Source of the DNA: Anaerolineae bacterium | Lineage (GTDB): Bacteria > Chloroflexota > Anaerolineae > B4-G1 > DUEL01 | Assembly (NCBI GenBank): GCA_029932895.1 | Contig: JAOZPF010000062.1 | Location: 1-12,509 of the forward strand | Length of the DNA: 12,509 bases | Direction of reading: 5' to 3' | Shown here: piece after piece, positions 1 through 6,155 of the stretch | Numbering within the stretch: position 1 is the first letter of the stretch | Layout of the letters: every line of letters begins with the position of its first letter | Translations under genes and position numbers: made by a program | The notes under the pieces: model-generated | Seen by the model: only the letters and a program-made list of their open reading frames with translations | What the model was told of the DNA's origin: nothing | Database searches by the model: none

Positions 1-74
1 GCGGCTAAAGCCTCTATTCCAAGGTTGCACCACGATCAAGTGTGAAGCTACTCGAACGGGAGGCAAGTGTTCAT

Positions 75-596
75 ATGGACATCTTTATGCGCGCGTTGTT
101 CATCTTTGCCCTGCGCGTGGTAGGCATCAGCGTCAGCACGCTGGCGACGATCCTCACCGTGCAAGGTCGCAAGCTCCCAGCCATCCTCGCCGGCAGCCTG
201 AGCAGCCTCGTCTACGTCCTCGCCATCGCCCAGGTGGTGACCGACCTGGGCAATGTCTGGAACGTGGCTGCCTACGTCATCGGCTTTGGCACGGGAACCT
301 GGGTGGGAATGTTGCTGGAGCAACGCATCGCGTTGGGACACGCGGAGGTGCGCATCATCTCCACTCAACGAGGCGATGCCGTGGTGACGGCTCTGCGAGG
401 GGCCGGCTTTGGCGCGACCGAGCTCTACGGGCGGGGACAGGAAAGCCCGGTGAGCGTCGTCGAGGCTATCGTGCCCCGCAAGCAGGTCCCGGCCGTGCTC
501 CGACTGGCCGAAGAAGCCGATAGCCAAGCCATCACAGCAGTCTCGGAAGCGCGCATAGTGCAACGGGGCTATTGGAAACCGGACCGGCGACGGTAG
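75..596 (+). CDS. UPF0316 / DUF2179-type membrane protein
   Basis: This is a 173-residue protein of the UPF0316 family (DUF5698 membrane domain followed by a DUF2179 domain). The first 80 residues form about three hydrophobic membrane segments containing the family-like stretch RVVGISVSTLATILTVQGRK. The soluble C-terminal half, from about residue 85 (HAEVRIISTQRGDAVVTALR), resembles the small ligand-binding-like DUF2179 fold. The molecular function of the family is unknown. I chose ATG 75 because GGGAGG lies 11 bases upstream and the hydrophobic segment follows directly. A GTG at 42 in the same frame would add 11 non-hydrophobic residues and has no clear ribosome site. The stop is 13 bases before the rhomboid gene, so the two are probably cotranscribed. 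The family call is from remembered resemblance and is fairly firm; the start is less so. Confidence 0.8.
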   Translation: MDIFMRALFIFALRVVGISVSTLATILTVQGRKLPAILAGSLSSLVYVLAIAQVVTDLGNVWNVAAYVIGFGTGTWVGMLLEQRIALGHAEVRIISTQRGDAVVTALRGAGFGATELYGRGQESPVSVVEAIVPRKQVPAVLRLAEEADSQAITAVSEARIVQRGYWKPDRRR

Positions 597-609
597 AGGG
601 GAGCGAGCA

Positions 610-1320
610 ATGATCCCAATCTCGGACGAAATACGTAGCCGCCGGGTGCCGGTGGTCACCTGGGCGATTATCGGTATCAACGTGCTGATCTTTATGTACG
701 AGTGGCTGCTCGGATCGGGGGTCGACCAGTTCTATATGAACTGGGGGGCCGTGCCGGCCTACATCGTCGATCCCATGCATTATCCCCTGGCTTTTGTGAC
801 GCTCTTTAGCTCGATGTTCGTCCACGGTGGCTGGTCACACCTGCTCGGCAATATGCTCTACCTGTGGATCTTTGGCGACAACGTGGAGGATGTGCTGGGG
901 CGGGTAGGGTACGGACTGTTCTACATCATCGCGGGGCTGGTAGCTGGCGTGACTCAGGTGGCCATCCAGACCATGGCCTCGTGGTTGGTGGGCGACCCCT
1001 CCGCAATGTACATACCGGGAATTGGTGCCAGCGGGGCCATCGCCGGCGTCCTGGCCGTCTACCTGGTCTTTTTCCCCAAGGCCCCGGTACGGGTACTGGT
1101 ACCGGGCCTATTCATGATGCGGTTGGTGCGAGTGCCAGCCGTGGTCGTACTGGGGCTGTGGTTTGTGCTCCAGTTGTTCAACGGCTTCCTAGGCCTGGGG
1201 ACTATGAGCGTGGCGACGGGCGGCGTGGCCTGGTTCGCTCACATCGGCGGGTTCGTGACCGGGCTGGCAGTGGGGTTCATCGCCCGCTCACTCATCCAAA
1301 GACGACGGTACCGCTGGTAA
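610..1320 (+). CDS. Rhomboid family intramembrane serine protease
   Basis: This 236-residue polytopic membrane protein carries the rhomboid signature. The nucleophile is Ser141 in GIGASGAIAG (residues 137-146), and the paired catalytic histidine is His211 in FAHIGGFVTG. The conserved HGGWSHLLGNM segment (residues 72-82) supplies His77 and the oxyanion-hole Asn81. Rhomboids cut transmembrane helices of substrate proteins within the lipid bilayer. About six hydrophobic segments can be seen and the length is normal for a minimal bacterial rhomboid. The start ATG has GAGGGGAG ending 6 bases upstream, just after the UPF0316 stop, which supports a two-gene transcript. The substrate cannot be deduced. 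The gene ends 17 bases from the convergent end of the thioredoxin gene, and I see no clear terminator hairpin in that gap. Confidence 0.95.
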   Translation: MIPISDEIRSRRVPVVTWAIIGINVLIFMYEWLLGSGVDQFYMNWGAVPAYIVDPMHYPLAFVTLFSSMFVHGGWSHLLGNMLYLWIFGDNVEDVLGRVGYGLFYIIAGLVAGVTQVAIQTMASWLVGDPSAMYIPGIGASGAIAGVLAVYLVFFPKAPVRVLVPGLFMMRLVRVPAVVVLGLWFVLQLFNGFLGLGTMSVATGGVAWFAHIGGFVTGLAVGFIARSLIQRRRYRW

Positions 1321-1337
1321 GACAAACCTGGCGTGGG

Positions 1338-1760
1338 CTAGGGCATCTGTAGCCCCAACACCGTCGCCTTGATAGCCTCCTGGTTCGGCCGGCCGGCCTG
1401 ACCATAGATCACCTCTCCCGCTCCATCAAAGACCAAAAAGGTGGGCACGCCTCGCACGCCGTACCGCCCAGCCAGCGTGGCTCCCACCCGCGACATCGCG
1501 TTCACCCGCAACACCTGAGCCTGACCCTCCAACTCTCCCTCTAGCCTGTCTACGGCAGGCTTGGACATTAGGCACACGCTTCAGGTGTTGGAATAGAACT
1601 CGACCACCACCGACTGGCCTGCACCAATCCGTTCGTCAAAATCAGCGGTCGATTCCAGGGCCGCCCCCGGGGTGCGGAACAGAAACCACCCCACCGCCAG
1701 GCCGCCAACCACCAACAAGGTCAGCCAGTTATCACGCAAGAATTGAACCACAGCATCCAT
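1338..1760 (-). CDS. Membrane-anchored thioredoxin with in-frame TGA read as selenocysteine (UxxC)
   Basis: Reading from ATG 1760, directly after the methyltransferase stop (TAAATG), gives 140 residues if the TGA at 1583-1581 is decoded as selenocysteine. Residues 12-28 form one membrane anchor. A thioredoxin fold follows: VVVEFYSNT (51-59), then Sec60-Ser-Val-Cys63 where thioredoxins have CxxC, then the cis-proline loop GVPTFLVFD with Pro106 and the closing strand VIYGQAGR. The TGA replaces exactly the attacking cysteine, and the frame is open and thioredoxin-like on both sides. A hairpin of bacterial SECIS geometry starts 19 bases after the TGA. The anchor suggests the domain faces the outside of the membrane, where it would reduce disulfides or selenium/sulfur substrates. 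The alternatives are a TGC/TGT to TGA mutation or sequencing error making a pseudogene, or a GTG restart at 1577; a restart product would lack the active site. The ribosome site AAGGG lies 4 bases before the ATG. Confidence 0.85.
1536..1565 (-). promoter_or_regulatory. Candidate bacterial SECIS stem-loop
   Basis: On the minus strand AGCCTG (1561-1556) pairs perfectly with CAGGCT (1548-1543) around the 7-base loop CCGTAGA (1555-1549). Beyond a small internal loop, TCC (1565-1563) can pair with GGA (1538-1536) and lengthen the stem. The 6-bp stem begins 19 bases after the TGA and the loop begins 25 bases after it. That is within the range known for bacterial SECIS elements, which lie inside the reading frame just downstream of the TGA and present a small apical loop to SelB. 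The loop contains GU, as SelB-binding loops usually do, although the G is third rather than first or second. Geometry and pairing are seen directly; SelB binding is inferred. Confidence 0.7.
1581..1583 (-). other. In-frame TGA, candidate selenocysteine codon
   Basis: The minus-strand codons here read AAC ACC TGA AGC GTG TGC, that is N-T-(TGA)-S-V-C. The TGA sits at the first position of the thioredoxin redox motif, and the second cysteine is intact. Replacement of a redox cysteine by selenocysteine is the usual pattern in bacterial thioredoxin-fold selenoproteins. No selA, selB, selC or selD gene is present in the window, so the decoding machinery would have to lie elsewhere in the genome. 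Confidence 0.83.
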
Positions 1761-2348
1761 TTATCCCTTTTCTCCCTCGATGAGCCGAAAAATGCCCAAT
1801 AGTTTTTCCTCTACCCGCACCAACCGAAACCCCACCTCGCTCACAGTCCGCACCGTCTCCCGGTTCAAGTGACATTCCCGGCTGATGGCACACCACAGGG
1901 GATGGAACAGGTCCGTCAGCCAGCCCCCCAAACCGTTCCCCCGCGTATGCTCCACCAGCACCAACCGCCCGCCCGGAGCCAGAACCCGCCACGCCTCGGC
2001 CAGACCCCGCGCCGGGTGCTTCACGGAGCAAAACAGGAGCGACCCGGTGACGGCGTCAAAATGATCGCTGGGGAAAGGCAGCGCCTCCACGTCGGCCTGC
2101 ACCGGCCGGACCGTGGCCCTGGTCCGCCGCCGGGTGGCCTGCGCCAGCATCGGCCCGCTCAACTCCGCCGCCACCACCTGCGCCCCCGGGCCGTAGAGGG
2201 GAAGGTTCGCCCCCGTGCCGACCCCCAGCTCCAGCACGCGCCCCCCCACTGGTGGGAAAGCCCGCCGCCGCAGCCCCCGCAGGAACGCCAGCTCCAGCGG
2301 CAGCATGCCCCGGTCATACCCCGTAGCCAGGCCGTCAAAGACGCCCAT
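1761..2348 (-). CDS. Class I SAM-dependent methyltransferase (METTL7/UbiE-like)
   Basis: The product is a 195-residue Rossmann-fold methyltransferase. The SAM-binding motif I is VLELGVGTGANLP (38-50), followed by ADVEALPFPSDHFDAV (85-100), which carries the post-II acidic region, and RVLAPGGRLVLVEHT (121-135). The C-terminal segment (LWCAISRECHLNRETV, 151-166) resembles the METTL7 group, whose mammalian members methylate thiols, as much as quinone-type UbiE enzymes. The substrate is therefore open, although a thiol substrate would suit the surrounding redox genes. I chose ATG 2348 because MGVFDGLATGYDRGM is the usual family opening; the longer frame to 2405 only reads the shadow of endonuclease IV. 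The start overlaps the endonuclease IV end by 14 bases, with only a weak AGGG ribosome site, so translational coupling is likely. Its TAA directly abuts the ATG of the selenothioredoxin. Confidence 0.85.
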   Translation of the reverse strand: MGVFDGLATGYDRGMLPLELAFLRGLRRRAFPPVGGRVLELGVGTGANLPLYGPGAQVVAAELSGPMLAQATRRRTRATVRPVQADVEALPFPSDHFDAVTGSLLFCSVKHPARGLAEAWRVLAPGGRLVLVEHTRGNGLGGWLTDLFHPLWCAISRECHLNRETVRTVSEVGFRLVRVEEKLLGIFRLIEGEKG

Positions 2349-3201
2349 CAACCCTATACAGCGATCGCAACACGGCCAAATTCTCGACGTCCTCGTGCAG
2401 GTCATCGCTCTTGGGCGTCTCCAGCAACCCCGGCAGCCCCGCCAAACGGGGGTCGTTCAACAGATTGCGGAATCCCTCCAGGCCGATGAACCCCTTGCCG
2501 ATGTGCTCGTGGCGGTCCTTGCGGCTGCCCAGGTCTCCCTTGCTGTCGTTGAGATGCAGCGCCTGGAGCCGGTCCAGGCCAATGACCTGCTCGAACCTGT
2601 CCATCGTGGCCGCGTATCCCTCAGGCGTGCGCAGTTCGTAGCCAGCGGCAAAGACGTGGCAGGTGTCCAGACAAACCCCCAACCGCTCTCCCTGGGGGCT
2701 GTTCTCCAGTAGCCAGGCCAGGTGCTCAAAGGTATAACCCAGGTTTGTCCCCTGCCCAGCGGTGGTCTCGAGGAGAATGCGGGAGTGAAAGCCCGCTGTG
2801 GCTGCGTGGACCTCGCCCAGCGCCTGGGCCACCCGTGCCAAGCCTTTCTCCTCGCCCGTCCCGACGTGAGAGCCAGGGTGCAGCACCAGGTAGGGAATCC
2901 CCAGCGCCTCACATCGCTCCAGCTCGATGACCAGCGTGTCGCACGACCTGCGCCACAGGGCCTGGTCCGGCGTGCCCAGGTTGAGCAGATAGGAGGTATG
3001 GCCCACTACCGGGCTAATCCCGGTCTCCTCGGCCCGCGCCTGGAAGCGAGCGATGTCCTCGGCAGCGAGCGGCTTGACCGCCCAGGCGCGATTCGACTTG
3101 ACAAAGAGCTGCACCGCCTCACAGCCCACCGACTCGGCGCGGTCGAACGCCCTATACAGCCCCCCAGCGATCGATTCGTGCGCTCCCAGCCTAAGTGCCA
3201 C
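2335..3201 (-). CDS. nfo: Endonuclease IV, AP endonuclease
   Basis: This 288-residue TIM-barrel enzyme would cut DNA 5' to abasic sites and process oxidised 3' ends in base excision repair, using three zinc ions. All metal ligands of the family can be placed: His68 (VVGHTSYL), His108 (VLHPGSH), Glu145 (LLETTAGQG), Asp179 and His182 (CLDTCHVFAAGYEL), His216 (ALHLNDSK), Asp229 and His231 (KDRHEHIGKG), and Glu261 (LLETPK). Length and ligand positions match E. coli Nfo almost residue for residue. The start is GTG 3201, which shares one base with the preceding TAG and has GGAGGT 6 bases upstream. Its placement inside a thiol-redox operon suggests repair of oxidative DNA damage as part of the same response; that link is inferred. 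Confidence 0.97.
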   Translation of the reverse strand: MALRLGAHESIAGGLYRAFDRAESVGCEAVQLFVKSNRAWAVKPLAAEDIARFQARAEETGISPVVGHTSYLLNLGTPDQALWRRSCDTLVIELERCEALGIPYLVLHPGSHVGTGEEKGLARVAQALGEVHAATAGFHSRILLETTAGQGTNLGYTFEHLAWLLENSPQGERLGVCLDTCHVFAAGYELRTPEGYAATMDRFEQVIGLDRLQALHLNDSKGDLGSRKDRHEHIGKGFIGLEGFRNLLNDPRLAGLPGLLETPKSDDLHEDVENLAVLRSLYRVDGRL

Positions 3202-3728
3202 TATTTTACCTCCACCCAGCCCTCGGGATACCGCCGCGCCAGATCGACGTACGTCTCTTTAAAGTGGGTCCACTGGGCCTTGTATTCCTCCCCCACCACC
3301 TTTTCCAGCACCCGGGCTGGCACACCGACGGCGATGTGGTCAGCGGGGACCTCCTGGCCCTGGCGGACCACGGCCCCCTCCCCCACCACCGCCCACTCGC
3401 CGAGCACGGCCCAATCAGAGACCACAGCGCCCATGCCGATGATGGCATAATCGCGGATGGTAGCGTTGTGGATGACGGCCCCGTGGCCGATGGTCACCCA
3501 GTTCCCAATGTCCGTCTGTCCACCGGGGCGGGCGTGGATGACGCAGTTATCCTCCACGCTGCTGTGGTCGCCGATGATGATGGTGCCGTAGTCCCCTCGG
3601 ATGCGTGCGCCGGGACCGATCCAGCAGCCCCGGCCAATGGTCACGTCGCCCAGGACGTCGGCGGAGGGGTGAACGTAAGCATCCTCACCGATACGGGGGG
3701 TCTTGCCCTCGAAGGAGGCTACCGTCAT
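3201..3728 (-). CDS. Gamma-carbonic-anhydrase-like hexapeptide-repeat protein (YrdA/PaaY type)
   Basis: The 175-residue product is a left-handed beta-helix protein built of hexapeptide repeats from about residue 12 to 138 (for example IGRGCWIGPGARIRGD and VVGEGAVVRQGQEVP). It ends in an alpha-helix. Three histidines, His65 (NCVIHARPG), His82 (TIGHGA) and His87 (VIHNA), occupy the zinc-ligand positions of the gamma class, and Arg44/Asp46 match the conserved RGD. Relatives bind zinc as trimers and some hydrate carbon dioxide, but many YrdA/PaaY-type members have other or unknown thioesterase-like roles, so carbonic anhydrase activity is not assured. ATG 3728 overlaps the preceding stop by three bases (ATGA) and has AGGAG 8 bases upstream. 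The gene lies between a 53-residue protein and endonuclease IV. Confidence 0.9.
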   Translation of the reverse strand: MTVASFEGKTPRIGEDAYVHPSADVLGDVTIGRGCWIGPGARIRGDYGTIIIGDHSSVEDNCVIHARPGGQTDIGNWVTIGHGAVIHNATIRDYAIIGMGAVVSDWAVLGEWAVVGEGAVVRQGQEVPADHIAVGVPARVLEKVVGEEYKAQWTHFKETYVDLARRYPEGWVEVK

Positions 3729-3886
3729 TGCTCGCGCTCCTGTTCCGCTCGCCGGCGGGCCAACTCCTCCTCCAGCTCCTCCAGCTCGATCAGCATCGAG
3801 GCAGGAACCGAGTGCTTGGGCAGACGAGCCTGCAGATCGGCGATTCGCTGTTCCAGTTCTTCTATTGTGGTTTTCTTCTCACTCAA
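3725..3886 (-). CDS. Small conserved-looking helical protein of unknown function
   Basis: A TTG start at 3886 has GGAG 7 bases upstream, inside the OsmC stop region, and opens a 53-residue frame. The product is almost entirely charged helix: an N-terminal coiled-coil-like part (TIEELEQRIADLQARL), a central break KHSVPASM, and a second acidic helix (LIELEELEEELARRR). There is no cysteine, membrane segment or signal peptide. The TGA stop overlaps the ATG of the carbonic-anhydrase-like gene, so the two are probably translated together, which suggests a partner or regulatory subunit. I half recognise the arrangement 'ARLPKHSVPxxM...ELEELEEEL' as a recurring small bacterial family, sometimes mislabelled as histidine kinase, but cannot name a function. 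Confidence 0.75.
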   Translation of the reverse strand: MSEKKTTIEELEQRIADLQARLPKHSVPASMLIELEELEEELARRRAEQEREQ

Positions 3887-3890
3887 CGGG

Positions 3891-4319
3891 CTACTCCTCT
3901 ATGATCCGGTACGACGTCGTCAGCTCGGCCGTCTTGGACAACATCGCCGAAGCAGGGCAATACTTGGTCTGCGAGAGTTCGATGGACCGCTCCACCGCCG
4001 CCGGCGCCACTCCCTTGCCCTTGACGATGAACTCTAGGTGAATCTGCGTATAGACCTTGGGGTGCTCCGGTGCCCGCTCGGCACTCACTCTGACCTCGAG
4101 GCCGGTGAACGGCTGCCGTTTCTTTTCCAGAATCGAGACCACGTCCATCGCCGTGCAGCCAGCCAGGCTGATGAGCAGCAGCTCCATCGGCTGGGGGCCG
4201 GTCTCGCGCCCCTCTTCCCCCGGCAGAACGTGGTCCAGGACAATTGCCGGGCCGCTGGACGCCTCTCCTACCAGCCGCAGGCCCGGGCCGATCCAGGTCA
4301 CCTTTGCTTCTGTCGTCAT
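3891..4319 (-). CDS. OsmC/Ohr family protein (YhfA-like)
   Basis: This 142-residue OsmC-fold protein has both family cysteines: Cys55 in LAGCTAMDV and Cys121 in TKYCPASAM. OsmC/Ohr proteins are thiol peroxidases that reduce organic hydroperoxides, using the first cysteine as the peroxidatic residue and a second for resolution. The YhfA-like branch, which this resembles by its KYCPASAML ending, is less well characterised. The start ATG 4319 has a full AGGAGGT 5 bases upstream, so translation should be strong. Its reductant could be the oxidoreductases encoded in the same operon. The stop codon lies inside the ribosome site region of the next small gene, showing tight coupling. Family assignment is firm; substrate is not. 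Confidence 0.92.
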   Translation of the reverse strand: MTTEAKVTWIGPGLRLVGEASSGPAIVLDHVLPGEEGRETGPQPMELLLISLAGCTAMDVVSILEKKRQPFTGLEVRVSAERAPEHPKVYTQIHLEFIVKGKGVAPAAVERSIELSQTKYCPASAMLSKTAELTTSYRIIEE

Positions 4320-4357
4320 CGGACACCTCCTCTATAGAACACGGCGCTCATTGTGCG

Positions 4358-4690
4358 TCACTCCTTCGGATGCGGGATGACACAGATAAAGCGCAGCACC
4401 CCCGCCCCGGTGTTCCGGTAGCCGTGGGGCTCATCAGGGGGGATGTAGAGAGCTACGCCGGGGCGCATCACGACCTCGGTATCAGGCCCGTGTGCCACTC
4501 CCTCCCCCTCCAGGACAAAGATCTCGTGCTCGTAGGGGTGCTGATGGGTTGCAAAGACCGCTCCCGGCTGGAACTCGATCACCCGCATAGCAAAGTTGGG
4601 CGCTCCTTCAGGCTTGCTGATCACCCAGCGGATGGACTTGTCCTCGCCGACAGGTTCCTGGGGAACATCGCGGTAATCTCGACTGAGCAT
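4358..4690 (-). CDS. Single-domain cupin protein
   Basis: The 110-residue product is a small cupin barrel. Motif 1 is G43...H49-Q-H51...E56 (in FATHQHPYEHEIFVLEGEG) and motif 2 supplies His89 (PPDEPHGYRN). Together they give the usual 3-His/1-Glu metal site. Such proteins range from dioxygenases and isomerases to metal-dependent sensors, so no reaction can be assigned. The start has AGGAGGT a few bases upstream (reverse complement of 4694-4700). It is the first gene after the heptamer-repeat gap behind geranylgeranyl reductase and precedes the OsmC gene by 38 bases. Confidence 0.88.
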   Translation of the reverse strand: MLSRDYRDVPQEPVGEDKSIRWVISKPEGAPNFAMRVIEFQPGAVFATHQHPYEHEIFVLEGEGVAHGPDTEVVMRPGVALYIPPDEPHGYRNTGAGVLRFICVIPHPKE

Positions 4691-4710
4691 TGCTACCTCC
4701 TTATGGGTTG

Positions 4711-4742
4711 CAGGTTTCGGGTTTCGGGTTTCAGGTTTCAGG
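4711..4742. repeat. Tandem heptamer repeat, C(A/G)GGTTT, four copies
   Basis: Four consecutive 7-base units, CAGGTTT, CGGGTTT, CGGGTTT and CAGGTTT, are followed by a partial CAGG. The array lies in the short gap between the cupin and geranylgeranyl reductase genes and contains the stop codon of the latter (4733-4731). The last residues of the reductase are therefore encoded at the edge of the repeat and may vary with copy number. Confidence 0.75.
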
Positions 4743-5867
4743 CGCTGTGGTTGGTCGTCGCCGGCCCAGCCCCAGCAGCAGGTCCAGGGGAGCGCGGAGG
4801 GCCATCGCCCGATACGTCGTGCGGCCGGCGAACAGGCGCAGGAACTGGTTCAAGAAACGGGGGTTGCGCACGCCCAACTCGAAAGACCCCCAGGGGTGAC
4901 CGTAGAACAGGCGCGCCCATCGCCCACCCCACAGCAGGTCGTTGCCGATGCGCCGACGCACCTGGCGGGTGTACGTGCTCAGGTTGTCGGTCAGGACCGA
5001 GTCGGCCGCCAGCCGACCGCTATTCACCGCGTGGCGAATCCCCTCGCCCAGCAGCGGATCGACCAATCCAGCCGCGTCCCCCGTCAGCAGCACCTGCCCA
5101 CGGCGGAGCGGCTCGTTGTGCAAGTGAACCGGAAGGGGATGCCCCCGCTGCGGCGCACCGTCCACCTCGATCCCCAATCTCGTCATCTCCCGCTGCAGCG
5201 TCTCCCTCATTACATGCCCTTTTGCTCCGGCCCCAAAGACCCCGATACCAACCGAGAGGTGGTCCGCCTTGGGAAAGACCCACAGATAGCCATAGCGAGG
5301 CGTGCCGAGGACAAAGAGGACCGTGTCGCCGAACTCGGTCAGCAGACCATCGCCAGCGGGAACCTCAACCTCGATCGTAGCACCAAGCAGTCTGGTGCGC
5401 CGCAGCCCCACCAACCGCGCCACGCGAGAGTTGGCCCCGTCGGCACCGATGAGATAGCGCCCGCGAAAGGTCTCGCCCGAGCGAGTCGTCACCTCCACGC
5501 CGGCCTCATCCTGCTCCAGCGCCACCACCAACGCGCCATCCCGCACATCGGCGTGGGCATGCTGAAGGATGTGATAGTCGAACCGGTCGCGCATCACCAT
5601 CGCCACCGGTCGGCCCGGCAGTTCGGCCGCCACCTCCCGCCCGTCGCGAAAGCGGAAACGGACCCGCCCGATCTCGCGCTCCACCACAGGGGAGAAATCA
5701 AAGGGAAAGCGGTCAAAGACCGTCTTGGGCACCCCACCGCCGCAGGGTTTGTAGCGAGGCAGTCGCTCCTTCTCTAGCAGCAGAACCCGCTTTCCGGCCT
5801 CCCCCAACCAATAGGCGGCGGACGCCCCAGCAGGGCCAGCGCCAACGACAATCACATCGTAATCCAT
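4731..5867 (-). CDS. Geranylgeranyl reductase family FAD-dependent oxidoreductase
   Basis: The 378-residue flavoprotein has an N-terminal FAD dinucleotide fold (DVIVVGAGPAGASAAYWL, from residue 4). It also has the family hallmark RYKPCGGGVP (38-47) and the second FAD motif GDAAGLVDPLLGEGI (about 275-290). Members saturate double bonds of geranylgeranyl chains in lipids, quinones or chlorophyll, or hydroxylate related substrates. The C-terminal third, rich in aromatic and basic residues (LLWGGRWARLFYG, RNPRFLNQFL), fits the membrane-associated substrate part. ATG 5867 is preferred because MDYDVIVVGAG is the normal opening; a TTG at 5879 would add four residues. Two ferredoxin genes lie directly upstream in the same operon, and archaeal relatives need a ferredoxin for reduction. 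The natural isoprenoid here is probably a membrane lipid or menaquinone, which is inference. Confidence 0.9.
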   Translation of the reverse strand: MDYDVIVVGAGPAGASAAYWLGEAGKRVLLLEKERLPRYKPCGGGVPKTVFDRFPFDFSPVVEREIGRVRFRFRDGREVAAELPGRPVAMVMRDRFDYHILQHAHADVRDGALVVALEQDEAGVEVTTRSGETFRGRYLIGADGANSRVARLVGLRRTRLLGATIEVEVPAGDGLLTEFGDTVLFVLGTPRYGYLWVFPKADHLSVGIGVFGAGAKGHVMRETLQREMTRLGIEVDGAPQRGHPLPVHLHNEPLRRGQVLLTGDAAGLVDPLLGEGIRHAVNSGRLAADSVLTDNLSTYTRQVRRRIGNDLLWGGRWARLFYGHPWGSFELGVRNPRFLNQFLRLFAGRTTYRAMALRAPLDLLLGLGRRRPTTAPET

Positions 5868-5880
5868 TGCTAAACTCAAA

Positions 5881-5911
5881 CTCCCTGCCCCCGTTCCCCG
5901 AGGGCAGGGAG
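5881..5911 (-). terminator. Perfect 10-bp hairpin, possible attenuator or weak terminator
   Basis: CTCCCTGCCC (5881-5890) and GGGCAGGGAG (5902-5911) are exact inverted repeats around an 11-base loop. In the transcribed minus direction the stem is followed by TTTGAGTTT, a broken T-rich run. The hairpin sits in the 78-base gap between the second ferredoxin and geranylgeranyl reductase, the widest gap in the operon. It could lower transcription of the downstream genes or stabilise the 3' end of a processed upstream mRNA. It also lies just ahead of the reductase start, so it could affect ribosome access. Confidence 0.55.
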
Positions 5912-5945
5912 CATCCCACTTCTTGCCCGCGGCCGGACCTGCCGC

Positions 5946-6155
5946 TCACTCGACAACGATAGCGTCAAAAGGGCAGGCTGGCAGACAGGCCAGGCAACCG
6001 TAACACAAGTTGCCATCGATGAACGGCGGCTCACCGGGGTCAATGGCGAGGATCGCCTTGACCCGGCACGCCTTGCGGGCCACGCACTTGCGGCAGGACT
6101 GGCACTTGGACTCGTCCACCCAGGGGATCTTGGGCGGGAGGGGATGATCAAGCAT
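5946..6155 (-). CDS. Small ferredoxin with two [4Fe-4S]-type cysteine sets
   Basis: The 69-residue protein has two cysteine sets. The first is Cys18, 21, 24, 30, spaced C-x2-C-x2-C-x5-C. The second is Cys51, 54, 57, 61, spaced C-x2-C-x2-C-x3-C-P as in ordinary bacterial ferredoxins. It should be a soluble electron carrier with two iron-sulfur clusters. ATG 6155 is chosen because GGGAGG lies 6 bases upstream; it overlaps the preceding ferredoxin stop by 8 bases. The x5 spacing in the first set is wider than the normal x3 and is shared with the neighbouring ferredoxin, so the pair probably arose by duplication. The likely electron acceptor is the geranylgeranyl reductase downstream. Confidence 0.85.
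   Translation of the reverse strand: MLDHPLPPKIPWVDESKCQSCRKCVARKACRVKAILAIDPGEPPFIDGNLCYGCLACLPACPFDAIVVE

Noticed and set aside
1083..1106. 8-bp inverted repeat CCCGGTAC / GTACCGGG inside the rhomboid gene
   Set aside because: It encodes ordinary rhomboid residues (PVRVLVPG) in a GC-rich frame and has no T tract or intergenic position; most likely chance.
864..1352. Open frame overlapping the rhomboid gene on the same strand
   Set aside because: Arginine/glycine-rich translation with no family features; it is a shadow of the GC-rich rhomboid frame.
1338..1577. Separate 79-residue thioredoxin fragment starting at GTG 1577
   Set aside because: It lacks the anchor, the first strand and the first redox position, has no ribosome site, and its frame continues upstream through one TGA to a well-placed ATG at 1760. 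It is better read as part of the selenoprotein.
1338..1760. Pseudogene or alternative genetic code reading of the TGA
   Set aside because: There is only one stop, it falls exactly on the redox cysteine, a SECIS-like stem follows, and the rest is intact. TGA also terminates endonuclease IV, ferredoxin and other genes, so TGA-as-tryptophan is excluded. Sequencing error cannot be ruled out from one sequence.
3195..4037. 280-residue plus-strand frame across the carbonic-anhydrase and OsmC genes
   Set aside because: Its repetitive His/Asp/Ala text mirrors the hexapeptide repeats on the other strand, and it covers three well-supported minus-strand genes.
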